Source: Bacteroidota bacterium
GTDB lineage: Bacteria > Bacteroidota > Bacteroidia > Chitinophagales > Chitinophagaceae
Assembly (NCBI GenBank): GCA_018268015.1
Contig: JAFDXJ010000044.1
Coordinates: forward strand, 1 to 39,386
Length of the DNA stretch: 39,386 bases
Direction of reading: 5' to 3'
The translations under genes and the position numbers were made by a program. Position 1 is the first letter of the stretch. Every line of letters starts with the position of its first letter. A model generated the notes under the pieces. The model was not told the origin of the DNA, ran no database searches, and was given only the letters and a program-made list of their open reading frames with translations. This document shows positions 17,508-27,232 of the stretch, piece after piece.

Positions 17508-18758
17508 TTATGCAAGCATTTTTATGGCTTTCTTCAAAGCCAATACAAATGTGTCAATTTCTTCTGTTGTATTATACACTGAGAAAGAAGCACGTACCGT
17601 TCCGGGAATCCCAAAGCGCTGCATCAAAGGTTGAGTACAATGATGCCCGGTTCGAACAGCTATGCCTGAATTATCTAATAAGATCCCCAAATCCTGAGGG
17701 TGTATTTTATCCACGATAAAAGAAATCACGCTTACTTTATGTTTTGCATTTCCAATAATATGCAGACCATCTATCTTTTTTAATTCCCGGGTTGCATAGG
17801 CCAACAATTCATTTTCATGCTGACGTAGATTTTCTTTACCTATTTTATCTATGAAAACCAATGCTGCTTTGCAGGCATTAACATCAGCAATATTGGGTGT
17901 ACCAGCTTCAAATTTATAAGGCAAAGACGCATAAGTGGTCTTATCAAAATGCACTTCTTTAATCATCTCACCTCCTCCCATAAAAGGAGGCATATTTTCC
18001 AGGATATCTTTTTTACCATATAAAATTCCAACACCAGTAGGGCCAAATAATTTATGCATAGAAAAAGCAAAGAAATCACAATCCATTTCTGCCACATCAA
18101 TATCCAGGTGTACTGCAGATTGTGCGCCATCTATCAATACGACTGCACCGGCCTGATGTGCAAGCCGGATAATATCTTTTACCGGGTTAATGGTACCGAG
18201 TGCATTGGATACATGTACTACGGATACTAATTTTGTTTTATGACTGATTAATTTTTTGTACGCCTCCATATCCAATTCACCCTCATCATTTACCGGGATA
18301 ATTTTGAGAAGAGCATTTTTCTCTTTACATAATATCTGCCAGGGCACAATATTGGAATGATGCTCCATATTAGAAATTAGGATTTCATCCCCATCCTGAA
18401 TGTTTGCGCGGCCCCATGTATAAGCAACCAGGTTAATGCTTTCCGTTGTCCCTTTGGTGAAAATAATTTCTTCACGATGTCCTGCATGGATAAAATCCCG
18501 GATGGCATCGCGTGTTTCTTCAAAAGCTGCTGTAGCTTCCTCCGCTAATGTGTGAATTCCCCGATGAATATTTGCATTATAATGCCCATAATAATTTGAA
18601 AGCGCATCAAGAACTATTTGTGGCTTTTGTGAAGTGGCGGCATTATCAAAATAAATAAGTGGTTTCCCCTTAACTTGTCTTTGTAAAATCGGGAAATGTT
18701 GACGGATATCTTTGATATCAAACCCACTTTCTATGCCGGATGTAACATTCATATTCAT
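17508..18758 (-). CDS. sufS: SufS, group II cysteine desulfurase
   Basis: A 416-residue PLP-dependent cysteine desulfurase. The PLP Lys is Lys236 in S-M-H-K-L-F-G-P-T-G, with the preceding H-H-S-N-I-V-P-W and D-G-A-Q-S motifs. The catalytic Cys374 lies in R-T-G-H-H-C-T-Q-P, the short-loop form of SufS rather than IscS. It supplies sulfur from L-cysteine to SufE. Its ATG overlaps the sufD stop codon (ATGA), a sign of coupled translation. Confidence 0.96.
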   Translation of the reverse strand: MNMNVTSGIESGFDIKDIRQHFPILQRQVKGKPLIYFDNAATSQKPQIVLDALSNYYGHYNANIHRGIHTLAEEATAAFEETRDAIRDFIHAGHREEIIFTKGTTESINLVAYTWGRANIQDGDEILISNMEHHSNIVPWQILCKEKNALLKIIPVNDEGELDMEAYKKLISHKTKLVSVVHVSNALGTINPVKDIIRLAHQAGAVVLIDGAQSAVHLDIDVAEMDCDFFAFSMHKLFGPTGVGILYGKKDILENMPPFMGGGEMIKEVHFDKTTYASLPYKFEAGTPNIADVNACKAALVFIDKIGKENLRQHENELLAYATRELKKIDGLHIIGNAKHKVSVISFIVDKIHPQDLGILLDNSGIAVRTGHHCTQPLMQRFGIPGTVRASFSVYNTTEEIDTFVLALKKAIKMLA

Positions 18759-20053
18759 TCGTTTTCAAGACGCTCAGAAATCTCCTGATCAATATATTTG
18801 CGTATTGGATCAAGATAAATTTGTTCCAATATATCCATAGCAAACGCATGTATCAATAAGGCTCTGGCTTTGGTTTCCGGAATTCCCCTGGATTGCAGGT
18901 AAAAGAGACCTTCATCATCTAAATGACCTACGGTACATCCATGAGAGCATTTGACATCATCTGCAAAGATTTCCAGTTGTGGCTTCGCATTCACGGTAGC
19001 AGTATCAGACATTAAAATATTCTTATTCGATTGATAGGCATTTGTCTTTTGAGCTGCCTGCCGTACAAATATCTTCCCATTGAATACCCCCGTTGAATGA
19101 CCGCTAAGAATTCCTTTATATAATTGATTGCTCAGGCAATTAGGACGTATATTATCCACAATAGTGTGATTATCCGCATGTGTATTGCATTGTAAAAAAT
19201 AAAGCCCGTACATGTGTGATTCCCCATGATCGGCACACATAATAAAGTTCAGATTATTCCTTACAATGCCTCCATCCATAGAAATCGTAACTGCATGTGC
19301 AAAGCCGCGCTCCTGCTGAATAATATGCGTTGTACTCACTGCATTCGTTTGTACATGATCCTTTTGGATTTTATAATATTCTATACGTGCATCCTGCATG
19401 GTTACAACCTCCATCACCTGGTTGGTAAAGCTTTCGGATTGTCCGATCGTAATATAGGTTTCGACAATTTGCATCTTTGCATTTTGAGAAACATAAATCA
19501 GGCTTCGTGGTTGGGAAAAAACATTCGAGGAACGTGCATCCTGAATATTATAAATATAAACAGGATGTTTGGTGTCTGCATTTTTCTTGCAAAAAACAAA
19601 GACTCCATCATGCATCAGGGCAGTATTCATCGCATTGATTCCATCCACCAAATAGTTTCTGCTATGACCCAAATAAGTGGTGATGATATTTTCATATTCA
19701 CCTGCAGCAGCCCTTTCGAGGGGCATCACCACTAATTCTTCAGAAATGATTTTGGACATTTCTCCGGAATAAAAACCATTGATAAAGACCAGTTCATTGG
19801 CTTCTTCATACCCCGGTAAACGGTATGCATCAAAATCTTCTTTTGATATGGAATGCCTGTCTAATGAGAAGTTATAATCTTTATTCATTATGCCGCCGAG
19901 ACGTGTATATTTCCATTCTTCATGGCGGGTAGTAGGAACGCCATTTTTTCTAAATTCACTAAATGCCTCATGCCGCAATGTTTTCAGGCTACTGCCATCT
20001 TCCATTTGCTGCAAGCTTTCCATCTTTTCATTTAACTGTTCTATCGTACTCAT
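18755..20053 (-). CDS. sufD: SufD, Fe-S cluster scaffold subunit
   Basis: A 432-residue SufD, partner of SufB in the SufBC2D scaffold. The N-terminal half is weakly conserved (R-H-E-E-W-K-Y-T near residue 45). The C-terminal beta-helix has the family core N-G-K-I-F-V-R-Q-A-A-Q-K-T-N-A-Y and K-C-S-H-G-C-T-V-G, followed by L-F-Y-L-Q-S-R-G-I. It starts 27 bases after the sufC stop codon and overlaps sufS by 4 bases. Confidence 0.95.
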   Translation of the reverse strand: MSTIEQLNEKMESLQQMEDGSSLKTLRHEAFSEFRKNGVPTTRHEEWKYTRLGGIMNKDYNFSLDRHSISKEDFDAYRLPGYEEANELVFINGFYSGEMSKIISEELVVMPLERAAAGEYENIITTYLGHSRNYLVDGINAMNTALMHDGVFVFCKKNADTKHPVYIYNIQDARSSNVFSQPRSLIYVSQNAKMQIVETYITIGQSESFTNQVMEVVTMQDARIEYYKIQKDHVQTNAVSTTHIIQQERGFAHAVTISMDGGIVRNNLNFIMCADHGESHMYGLYFLQCNTHADNHTIVDNIRPNCLSNQLYKGILSGHSTGVFNGKIFVRQAAQKTNAYQSNKNILMSDTATVNAKPQLEIFADDVKCSHGCTVGHLDDEGLFYLQSRGIPETKARALLIHAFAMDILEQIYLDPIRKYIDQEISERLENE

Positions 20054-20080
20054 ATAAAAAAATTTTAGAACCCGACCGTA

Positions 20081-20845
20081 TTAGGCGGTGGCTTCTACTT
20101 CATATTCATTTTTAATAAAATCATACCCGCGTTCTTCCAGTTCCAGCGCTAATTCCTTTCCACCGGATTTTACAATTCTCCCTTTATATAAAACATGTAC
20201 AAAATCAGGTACAATAAAATCCAATAAACGTTGGTAATGCGTTACTACTAAAACAGCATGATCCTCTTTCTTAATTTTATTGACACCATTGGCAACAATA
20301 CGGATGGCGTCAATATCCAAGCCGGAATCCGTTTCATCCAGGATAGATAATTTGGGTTCCAACATAGCCATTTGAAAAACTTCATTCCGCTTTTTTTCGC
20401 CTCCGGAAAAACCTTCATTCAATGCGCGATTCAGCAAAGCTTTATCCATATTCATCAAGGCCATTTTCTCTTTCATCATTTTTAAGAATGATACAGAATC
20501 CAGCGGTTCTTCTCCACGGTATTTACGCACTTCATTTACAGCCGTCTTAATAAAATTAATCGTGCTTAACCCGGCTATTTCAACCGGATATTGAAAGCCC
20601 AAAAACAAACCCTCACCGGCTCTTTTCTCGGGTGACAGCTCCAGCAAATCTTTTCCCAGGAAAGTAACAGAGCCTTCCGTCACTTCATATTCAGGTCTGC
20701 CCGCAAGTACGGAAGCTAAAGTGCTTTTACCTGAACCATTAGGGCCCATGATGGCATGTATTTCTCCTGCTTTAACGTCGAGGTTGATTCCTTTAAGAAT
20801 TTCATTCCCTTCTATTCCCGCATGCAAATTTTTAATTGATAACAT
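20081..20845 (-). CDS. sufC: SufC, Fe-S assembly ATPase
   Basis: A 254-residue ABC-type soluble ATPase that drives the SufBCD scaffold. The Walker A motif G-P-N-G-S-G-K-S-T spans about 34-42. The ABC signature is F-S-G-G-E-K-K-R-N-E, the SufC-typical variant, and Walker B is L-S-I-L-D-E-T-D-S-G-L-D. The switch His is in V-V-T-H-Y. It is separated from sufB by 129 bases that include a perfect inverted repeat, the largest gap in the operon. Confidence 0.97.
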   Translation of the reverse strand: MLSIKNLHAGIEGNEILKGINLDVKAGEIHAIMGPNGSGKSTLASVLAGRPEYEVTEGSVTFLGKDLLELSPEKRAGEGLFLGFQYPVEIAGLSTINFIKTAVNEVRKYRGEEPLDSVSFLKMMKEKMALMNMDKALLNRALNEGFSGGEKKRNEVFQMAMLEPKLSILDETDSGLDIDAIRIVANGVNKIKKEDHAVLVVTHYQRLLDFIVPDFVHVLYKGRIVKSGGKELALELEERGYDFIKNEYEVEATA

Positions 20846-20889
20846 TTGTTCTATTATTTTTTATTTGTATGAATTTATTTTCTGTTTTG

Positions 20890-20951
20890 AAAATACATGA
20901 ATCATTTTTGGCCTGTTCTGATAAAATTGGTAAAACTGATTCATGTATTTT
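20890..20951 (-). repeat. Perfect 15-bp inverted repeat between sufB and sufC
   Basis: The arms are AAAATACATGAATCA (20890-20904) and TGATTCATGTATTTT (20937-20951), with no mismatch and a 32-base loop; part of the loop can pair further with bulges. On the transcribed (minus) strand it starts 23 bases after the sufB stop and ends 44 bases before the sufC ATG. It is not followed by a T run, so it does not look like an intrinsic terminator. An RNA hairpin that stabilises or processes the mRNA, or a DNA operator, are the alternatives. Confidence 0.8.
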
Positions 20952-20974
20952 GTTCGCATTGATATTTATACGGC

Positions 20975-22456
20975 TTACCCCACACTTCCTTCCAGGCTGA
21001 TTGCTAATAATTTTTGTGCTTCTACAGCAAATTCCATCGGTAGGTTATTCATGACTTCCCTTGCAAACCCGTTGACGATAAGCGCTACAGCTGTTTCTGT
21101 ACTGATACCACGCTGGTTGCAATAAAATATTTGATCTTCCCCGATTTTAGAAGTAGTGGCTTCATGCTCTACTAAAGCCGATTTATTCTTGACTTCTATA
21201 TAAGGAAATGTATGAGCCCCACAGCGATCACCAAGTAATAATGAATCACATTGTGAATAATTGCGCGCATGGTCTGCATGTTTACTCACGCTTACCAGTC
21301 CCCGGTAGCTATTATTACTCAGGCCTGCAGATATACCTTTTGATACAATCCGGCTTTTTGTATTTTTTCCCAAATGCATCATTTTTGTGCCGGTATCAGC
21401 CTGTTGATGATGATTGGTCACCGCAACGGAATAAAACTCTCCAATTGAATAATCGCCTTTTAAAATAACACTGGGATATTTCCAGGTAATTGCAGAGCCC
21501 GTTTCCACCTGCGTCCAGGAAATCTTGGCATGATGACCTTTACAAATACCGCGCTTTGTAACGAAATTATAAATACCGCCATTTCCATCCTTATCTCCCG
21601 GATACCAATTTTGTACGGTTGAATATTTTATTTCCGAATGATCCATAGCGATCAGCTCAACTACTGCGGCATGCAATTGATTTTCATCTCTCATGGGCGC
21701 TGTGCAGCCCTCCAAATAACTCACATAACTGCCTTCTTCTGCTACAATCAACGTACGTTCAAATTGCCCTGTATTTTCTGCATTGATACGGAAATAAGTG
21801 GACAATTCCATAGGGCAATGGACGCCTTTTGGAATATAACAAAATGAGCCATCACTAAAAACTGCCGCGTTTAAGGCTGCAAAAAAATTATCGGTCACCG
21901 GCACTACACTGCTTAAATATTTCTGTACAAGTTCCGGATGCTCTTTAATGGCTTCACTCATGGAACAAAAAATAATTCCCAGTTCTGCAAGTTGCTCGCG
22001 GAATGATGTACCGATGGAAACACTATCAATGACTGCATCCACAGCAACCCCGCTGAGACGTTTCTGTTCTGCAAGGGATATTCCTAATTTTTCAAAAGTA
22101 TTTCGCAGTTCGGGATCTACTTCATCCAGGCTTTTCGGCTTTACTTTTTGCTTAGGCGCTGAATAATAGATGATATCCTGGAAATTGATTTTAGGATAAT
22201 GGATATTGGCCCATTGAGGCATTTCCATTTTTAGCCATTGATGATATGCTTTGAGGCGCCATTCAAGCATCCAGGCGGGTTCATTTTTTTTGTCTGAGAT
22301 AAATCGTACAATTTCTTCACTGAGCCCCATCGGCGCTTCGTCGGTTTCAATTTGAGTAACAAAGCCGTATTTATATTCTGATTGGACTGTCTTTTCGATT
22401 ACCGCACGATCATCCGATTCTTCTTGAATTATTGGAGGCAAAACATCTGTTTTCAT
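20975..22456 (-). CDS. sufB: SufB, Fe-S cluster scaffold subunit
   Basis: A 493-residue SufB, the main scaffold on which Fe-S clusters are built with SufC and SufD. The typical S-E-Y-K-Y-G-F-V-T block comes at about residue 27, so the N-terminus carries a few more residues than usual. The core has [26 protein letters not shown] and the C-terminal C-N-Q-R-G-I-S-T-E. It is the first gene of the operon. A TAACTTTG box ends just 5 bases upstream of the ATG. Confidence 0.96.
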   Translation of the reverse strand: MKTDVLPPIIQEESDDRAVIEKTVQSEYKYGFVTQIETDEAPMGLSEEIVRFISDKKNEPAWMLEWRLKAYHQWLKMEMPQWANIHYPKINFQDIIYYSAPKQKVKPKSLDEVDPELRNTFEKLGISLAEQKRLSGVAVDAVIDSVSIGTSFREQLAELGIIFCSMSEAIKEHPELVQKYLSSVVPVTDNFFAALNAAVFSDGSFCYIPKGVHCPMELSTYFRINAENTGQFERTLIVAEEGSYVSYLEGCTAPMRDENQLHAAVVELIAMDHSEIKYSTVQNWYPGDKDGNGGIYNFVTKRGICKGHHAKISWTQVETGSAITWKYPSVILKGDYSIGEFYSVAVTNHHQQADTGTKMMHLGKNTKSRIVSKGISAGLSNNSYRGLVSVSKHADHARNYSQCDSLLLGDRCGAHTFPYIEVKNKSALVEHEATTSKIGEDQIFYCNQRGISTETAVALIVNGFAREVMNNLPMEFAVEAQKLLAISLEGSVG

Positions 22457-22461
22457 GGTGG

Positions 22462-22469
22462 CAAAGTTA
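22462..22469 (-). promoter_or_regulatory. Candidate -7 element of the suf operon
   Basis: The minus strand reads TAACTTTG, an exact TAnnTTTG, ending 5 bases before the sufB ATG. A TTTG lies 15 bases further upstream (22485-22488), shorter than the usual 19-21. Transcription from it would begin at about the start codon, as for bioB. Confidence 0.4.
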
Positions 22470-22582
22470 CAACTCTTATCTGTACAAAAAAGTATAAACA
22501 GGTTTTTTTAAAGAATATTCGTTGATAAATATTATTAATGACAATAAAAACCCGTCATCAGGATAAATATTTTTTTTCAACT

Positions 22583-22615
22583 AAAAAAAAGCTGCCCAAT
22601 TTGAGCAGCTTTTTT
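22583..22615 (-). terminator. Rho-independent terminator of the tricorn-like protease gene
   Basis: Arms AAAAAAGCTGC (22585-22595) and GCAGCTTTTTT (22605-22615) form a perfect 11-bp stem with a 9-base loop. It lies 17 bases after the protease stop codon and its minus-strand 3' side is a T run. It separates this gene from the suf operon downstream on the same strand. Confidence 0.9.
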
Positions 22616-22632
22616 CATACTATGAAATGAGG

Positions 22633-25600
22633 TTATAAATTTCTCTTTTCTACCGGTGGCACAGGGGGCGCAACATAACCTTTTTCTTTAAGCAGTTTTT
22701 GGACTTCCCGAATGGCGCCATCCAGTTGAGGATCTTTGCCATTGGCCATTGCACCCAAGTCTTCAGGTATTTCTATATCTGGATCCACACCATGGCCTTC
22801 TGCAAACCATTTGCCATCGGGGTTATAAATCCTGAATGAGGGGGCAGTGATAGAACCTCCGTCAATTAATAAAGGATATCCACTAATGCCTATAAGACCT
22901 CCCCAGGTACGAGTTCCAATTAATGGGCCCAGATTTTTTTCTTTAAAATAAAGTGGAAAAGCATCACCCCCACTTCCACTCCATCCATTGATCAGCATTA
23001 CTTTTGGGCCGAAATTAGCAACAGGTGGAAATTGCCATGGTTTACCATCGCGTGTAGCAATGAAAGATAAAGGGGTTCTATTGAGCATTTCTATAAAACG
23101 ATCCGGAATTTGACCGCCATCATTAAAACGCTCATCAATGATAAGCGCTTTCTTATTCCATTGAGCATTAAATTGACGCATCAATTCATTCTGGCCGTCA
23201 ATTCCCGTGCTGGGCACAAAGATATAACCTACATCTCCATGAGTCATTTCATCCACATGTTTTCTCATCCCTTCAATCCATTCCAGGTTGCGTAATCTGT
23301 ATTCATCATCCATGGTTTGAACAATCACAGTTTTAGCGCCATCCAACGATGGTTTAGTATTTACCGTAAGTTCAACTGTTTTATTTGCTAAGCCCTGGAA
23401 TGCAAGCCAGGGTTCATGATCCGTAGTGATGGGGATACCATTTACGGCAAGGATATAATTGCCTTCTTGAATGTCTTTGCCGGCTTCATCCAAAGGTGAA
23501 TGCACTTCTGCATCCCAACTTGCACCGTGAATAATTTTCTTCACCTTATAATATTTCCCATCAGCTTCCCAATTAATGCCAAGATATCCGGTATTCATCA
23601 ATTTTACTTTCTCAAAATCTCCGCCTCCATGATACGTATGAGAAGAATTCAGTTCACCGATCATTTCACCAATCACAAAATCTACATCTTCTCTGGTCAT
23701 TGCACCTTGTATCATTTTTGAATAGCGCGTCTTCAATTCCGGCCAGTTGGTACCATGCATATTTGCATCATAAAAATAATCCCGTTCTATGCGCCAGGCA
23801 TCTGTAAATACCTGGTTCCACTCTTGTTTTGGGTCAACGGTCATTTGCATTTCATTGATACGCAAAGGTTTCTCAAATTTTACACTTTCCCGTGGAGCTA
23901 AAACAGCATAAGCGCCCGATTTTTCAACTAACATCTTCTCTCCGTTGGCGCTAAGAATATAATTATCAATACCTGTTATCATGGTTTTCTCGGAACGATC
24001 TTCAATATCATAATACTGAAGACTGTTTTGTCCATCCGTAACGCCGGTATTTGGATAACGCATATACAAAATTTTCCCTTTTAGCGCATTGAGTGACCCA
24101 AAATTTCCTGCCTCAACAGGTAGTAACTCTATGCGGGATTCCATTCCTTCAAAATCAATAACCACGGCATCCGCATCCGGTTTTTCCGAATCTTTTCCTT
24201 TCACCTTATCACTTTTATCGGTACTTTTCTCCGCATCTTTTGTTGCATCCGTATCCGGGCTTACCGCCACGCTATCATTTTTAGGTAATAATAAAGAAAC
24301 GCCATCTTTCTGTAATGTGATGGCTGCTATATTACTACTATTGGCATAAATGAATGTATTATCTACATCACTATATAATGGATTAAAAGTTTGAGATGTG
24401 ATCACGTATAAATATTTCCCTGACGGATCAAATACCGGATTGAAACAATTATAAAAACCACTGGTTACCTGTGTCGTTTTCTTATTTCTGGTATCATAAA
24501 TAAATGCCGCATTATGCAGGTTTTCCAGATCCCGGCTATAAGCAAGCCAACGGCTATCCCGGGACCAGCTAATGGTAAAGCCCTCCATATTTCCATGTGA
24601 AAAATATAAGCCCTGATCCACATCTGCAGTGCTATTTGTAGTAAAGTCGTACACTTTTATTTTTGCTGCTTTATCAATGAAAGCAATTTTTTTATTATCC
24701 GGAGACCAAACAATTCCATATCGGTAACCTGCACCATAATTCGATATTTTTTTTGCACTATTTTCTTTTGCCGGGTTCATTACCCACAATTCATATTCAC
24801 CACTCTGGTCACTCCAATAGGCAACACTTTTTCCATCGGGAGACCAGGAAGGATATCTTTCGGCAACACCTGAAGTCATCGTGAGGTCTTTCACATAACC
24901 ATTTTCGGCAGGCAATGAAAAGAGATCACCACGAGCTTCCATAATTACCCGATTTCCATCAGGGCTGATGCTTGCATGTTGTATATAATTATTTACAACA
25001 ACTGTTTTGGGCTTGACCAAAGTTTCATCAGAAATAAGTGACACTTTAATTTCTTTTGGCTGGTTGGTAGCAAATGGCAGGAGGTATAATTTGCCACCTG
25101 CATTAAAAACGATATCATCAGGACCTTGTGAAGGTTGCGCAATATCAAAATCAGTAAATTTTGTAATTTGTTCAAAAGTCTTGCTGCCTAAATCATATCT
25201 CCATATATTCATCCGCATTTCAGGGCCCCGATCACTAAGAAAATAAATGGACTGATTATGCCACATCGGATATTCATCATCGGCATCACTTTGGGCGCTG
25301 ATATTTTCCTGTGTTTGCGTAGCAAAATCATAGATACGAATATCCCCATTGGTTCCTCCCCGATACCTTTTCCAATTTCTGCCGGCGACAGACATAATCA
25401 CCACAGCCATTTGTTTTCCATCAGGAGAATAGCTGCCATATTCTGCATAAGCCAAAGGCAATTTATTGACTACTCCGCCTTTAACAGGCACGGTGTAAAA
25501 TTGGTTAAACCTGGCTTTGCCGCTCTCGCGTCCGGAAGCAAAATAAATATTTTTGCCATCGTTAGTCCAATCCACTACCCTGTCTGGATAACCATGTGCT

Positions 25601-25911
25601 GTGAGCCTTTGAGGAATACCACCGTTAACTGGTAAAGTATAAACATCAAAGTTTCCGTCATACCTGGCAGTGAACGCTACGGTATTTCCATCGGGAGAAA
25701 ATTTGGGCATAACCTCCATTCCCGGAGGAGAACTTAATTTTACTGCCATACCGCCTTCTTTAGGCATGACCCAAATATCATTAGCATATACAAAAATAAT
25801 TTTGGATGATGATACATCCGGGTAACGGAAAAGGCCTGCATCTATTTGTGCAAATGAAGTAAACGCAAACAATAGCGCTCCCGCAAAAAAGCAAGGGATT
25901 TTTTTAAACAT
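22633..25911 (-). CDS. Secreted tricorn-like protease (S41, TolB-like propeller, PDZ)
   Basis: I choose the ATG at 25911 because it opens directly into a signal peptide (M-F-K-K-I-P-C-F-F-A-G-A-L-L-F), giving about 1092 residues; the frame stays open 22 codons further upstream. The N-terminal half has repeated beta-propeller units with S-P-D-G-K motifs (WD40/TolB-like), then an Asp/Lys/Ser-rich linker near residue 575. The C-terminal part has a tricorn C1 region, a PDZ domain and the S41 catalytic region with G-W-S-G-S-G-G-D at about 976-983; Ser978 is the likely nucleophile. Archaeal tricorn degrades peptides in the cytoplasm, but this one should be exported. It lies 102 bases after the TlpA-like gene and may be co-transcribed with it. 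Confidence 0.92.
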   Translation of the reverse strand: MFKKIPCFFAGALLFAFTSFAQIDAGLFRYPDVSSSKIIFVYANDIWVMPKEGGMAVKLSSPPGMEVMPKFSPDGNTVAFTARYDGNFDVYTLPVNGGIPQRLTAHGYPDRVVDWTNDGKNIYFASGRESGKARFNQFYTVPVKGGVVNKLPLAYAEYGSYSPDGKQMAVVIMSVAGRNWKRYRGGTNGDIRIYDFATQTQENISAQSDADDEYPMWHNQSIYFLSDRGPEMRMNIWRYDLGSKTFEQITKFTDFDIAQPSQGPDDIVFNAGGKLYLLPFATNQPKEIKVSLISDETLVKPKTVVVNNYIQHASISPDGNRVIMEARGDLFSLPAENGYVKDLTMTSGVAERYPSWSPDGKSVAYWSDQSGEYELWVMNPAKENSAKKISNYGAGYRYGIVWSPDNKKIAFIDKAAKIKVYDFTTNSTADVDQGLYFSHGNMEGFTISWSRDSRWLAYSRDLENLHNAAFIYDTRNKKTTQVTSGFYNCFNPVFDPSGKYLYVITSQTFNPLYSDVDNTFIYANSSNIAAITLQKDGVSLLLPKNDSVAVSPDTDATKDAEKSTDKSDKVKGKDSEKPDADAVVIDFEGMESRIELLPVEAGNFGSLNALKGKILYMRYPNTGVTDGQNSLQYYDIEDRSEKTMITGIDNYILSANGEKMLVEKSGAYAVLAPRESVKFEKPLRINEMQMTVDPKQEWNQVFTDAWRIERDYFYDANMHGTNWPELKTRYSKMIQGAMTREDVDFVIGEMIGELNSSHTYHGGGDFEKVKLMNTGYLGINWEADGKYYKVKKIIHGASWDAEVHSPLDEAGKDIQEGNYILAVNGIPITTDHEPWLAFQGLANKTVELTVNTKPSLDGAKTVIVQTMDDEYRLRNLEWIEGMRKHVDEMTHGDVGYIFVPSTGIDGQNELMRQFNAQWNKKALIIDERFNDGGQIPDRFIEMLNRTPLSFIATRDGKPWQFPPVANFGPKVMLINGWSGSGGDAFPLYFKEKNLGPLIGTRTWGGLIGISGYPLLIDGGSITAPSFRIYNPDGKWFAEGHGVDPDIEIPEDLGAMANGKDPQLDGAIREVQKLLKEKGYVAPPVPPVEKRNL

Positions 25912-26013
25912 ATGTTTTGGTTTTTGAATTAAAAATTTCAGAAAATGATTTTCTAAAAATAAAGGAAATCCAATCAATAAAAATAAAAATATGGGATGAA
26001 TGGCAATAAAGGT

Positions 26014-27126
26014 TTACTTCAATATTTTCTCCAGTTCAATACTTAATTGTTCCCCACTGAGGTTCTTCGCAATGATGATCCCTTTGGGGTCAATTAAAAA
26101 ATTCTGTGGAATACTGGTAATATGATATTGCCGTGCTACCGCATTATCCCAATAATTCAGATCACTGACATGTGTCCAGGTGAGATGGTCATTTTCAATG
26201 GCATTTATCCAACTCTGCTTATTGCGATCCAGGGATACACTGAAAATAGTAAAATTTTTATTTTTAAATTCGTTGTAAGCTTTTACCACATTCGGGTTTT
26301 CCCGGCGGCATGGGCCACACCAACTAGCCCAAAAATCTATTAAAACATATTTCCCAAGAAATGATGACAGTGAAACAGGCTGGCCATTGATATCATTTTG
26401 TGTAAAATCGGGAGCCGATGTTCCAATATACCCTACTTCATAGTATTGTATATAAGAATCGAGGTCTTTACCAATGAGGGATGTTTGAATTTGCGGCGCC
26501 AATTTATTGAACCGTTGACGCATGATGATGGGGTTATCATCCACTTTAATTGTTACAAACAAAACCCAGGGAGTAACATAAGATGCGGGTTTATCTAAAA
26601 CAAATTGATCAATTGCATTTTCTACTTCCCCTTTAGCATCCTGGTAATTCTGATTGGCTAAAGACAGTGCATCAGAAGTGGCGCCCTCCATTAATTGGTT
26701 TAATGTTTTTACCCGAACATTTAATTTGCTCACAAGGGGATTAAAAATTTTTTGAAAATCCTCAAAATCCAATTGCGATTTTGAACCTGTAACCATCATC
26801 TTTGAAGGATCAGATGCATCGCCGGTCAATTGAATAGGGCTGTTTTCTATATAAAGATTCCGGTCGGGCAAAGAACCTATTTTCAGCTCCGTTAATACCG
26901 GCTCATCCACTTTCCCGGTCAATTGAAACTGATCATTTTGTATCACGGTACGAGCCAGAACTTCTTTGGTATTTGCATCTATTAATAAAGCGGAATCACC
27001 ATTTTTAAGACCACTCATTTGAGCAGAAATAGAAAAATGACCCGGTAAAGAATCTTTTTGCGCATAACCCATACCCGGCAATGCAATGATCCATAAAAAC
27101 AAAATGCTTTTAACCAGATATGTCAT
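26014..27126 (-). CDS. TlpA-like thiol-disulfide oxidoreductase with N-terminal DUF4369 domain
   Basis: From the ATG at 27126 this is 370 residues; an in-frame TTG six codons upstream is less likely. A signal peptide of about 23 residues (ending G-Y-A-Q) precedes a DUF4369 domain (about 30-120) and a helical linker. The C-terminal thioredoxin fold (about 235-370) has W-A-S-W-C-G-P-C, the active Cys pair near 270 and 273. The cis-Pro is in T-S-I-P-Q-N-F-L-I-D. Such proteins act as periplasmic thiol reductases in Bacteroidota. Substrates are unknown. It precedes the tricorn-like protease. Confidence 0.9.
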   Translation of the reverse strand: MTYLVKSILFLWIIALPGMGYAQKDSLPGHFSISAQMSGLKNGDSALLIDANTKEVLARTVIQNDQFQLTGKVDEPVLTELKIGSLPDRNLYIENSPIQLTGDASDPSKMMVTGSKSQLDFEDFQKIFNPLVSKLNVRVKTLNQLMEGATSDALSLANQNYQDAKGEVENAIDQFVLDKPASYVTPWVLFVTIKVDDNPIIMRQRFNKLAPQIQTSLIGKDLDSYIQYYEVGYIGTSAPDFTQNDINGQPVSLSSFLGKYVLIDFWASWCGPCRRENPNVVKAYNEFKNKNFTIFSVSLDRNKQSWINAIENDHLTWTHVSDLNYWDNAVARQYHITSIPQNFLIDPKGIIIAKNLSGEQLSIELEKILK

Positions 27127-27232
27127 GCTACTATTTTTTTTCAATTCAATAAATATTTTAGATCCCCATTAAGATGATTCACTCCTGAATTTTTGATGGA
27201 AGGAAAATTCCGGGAAAAACATCATTCAAAAA

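Noticed and set aside
20890..20951. The sufB-sufC inverted repeat as an intrinsic terminator
   Set aside because: The minus strand has no T run after the stem, and terminating here would cut off sufC and the rest of the pathway.
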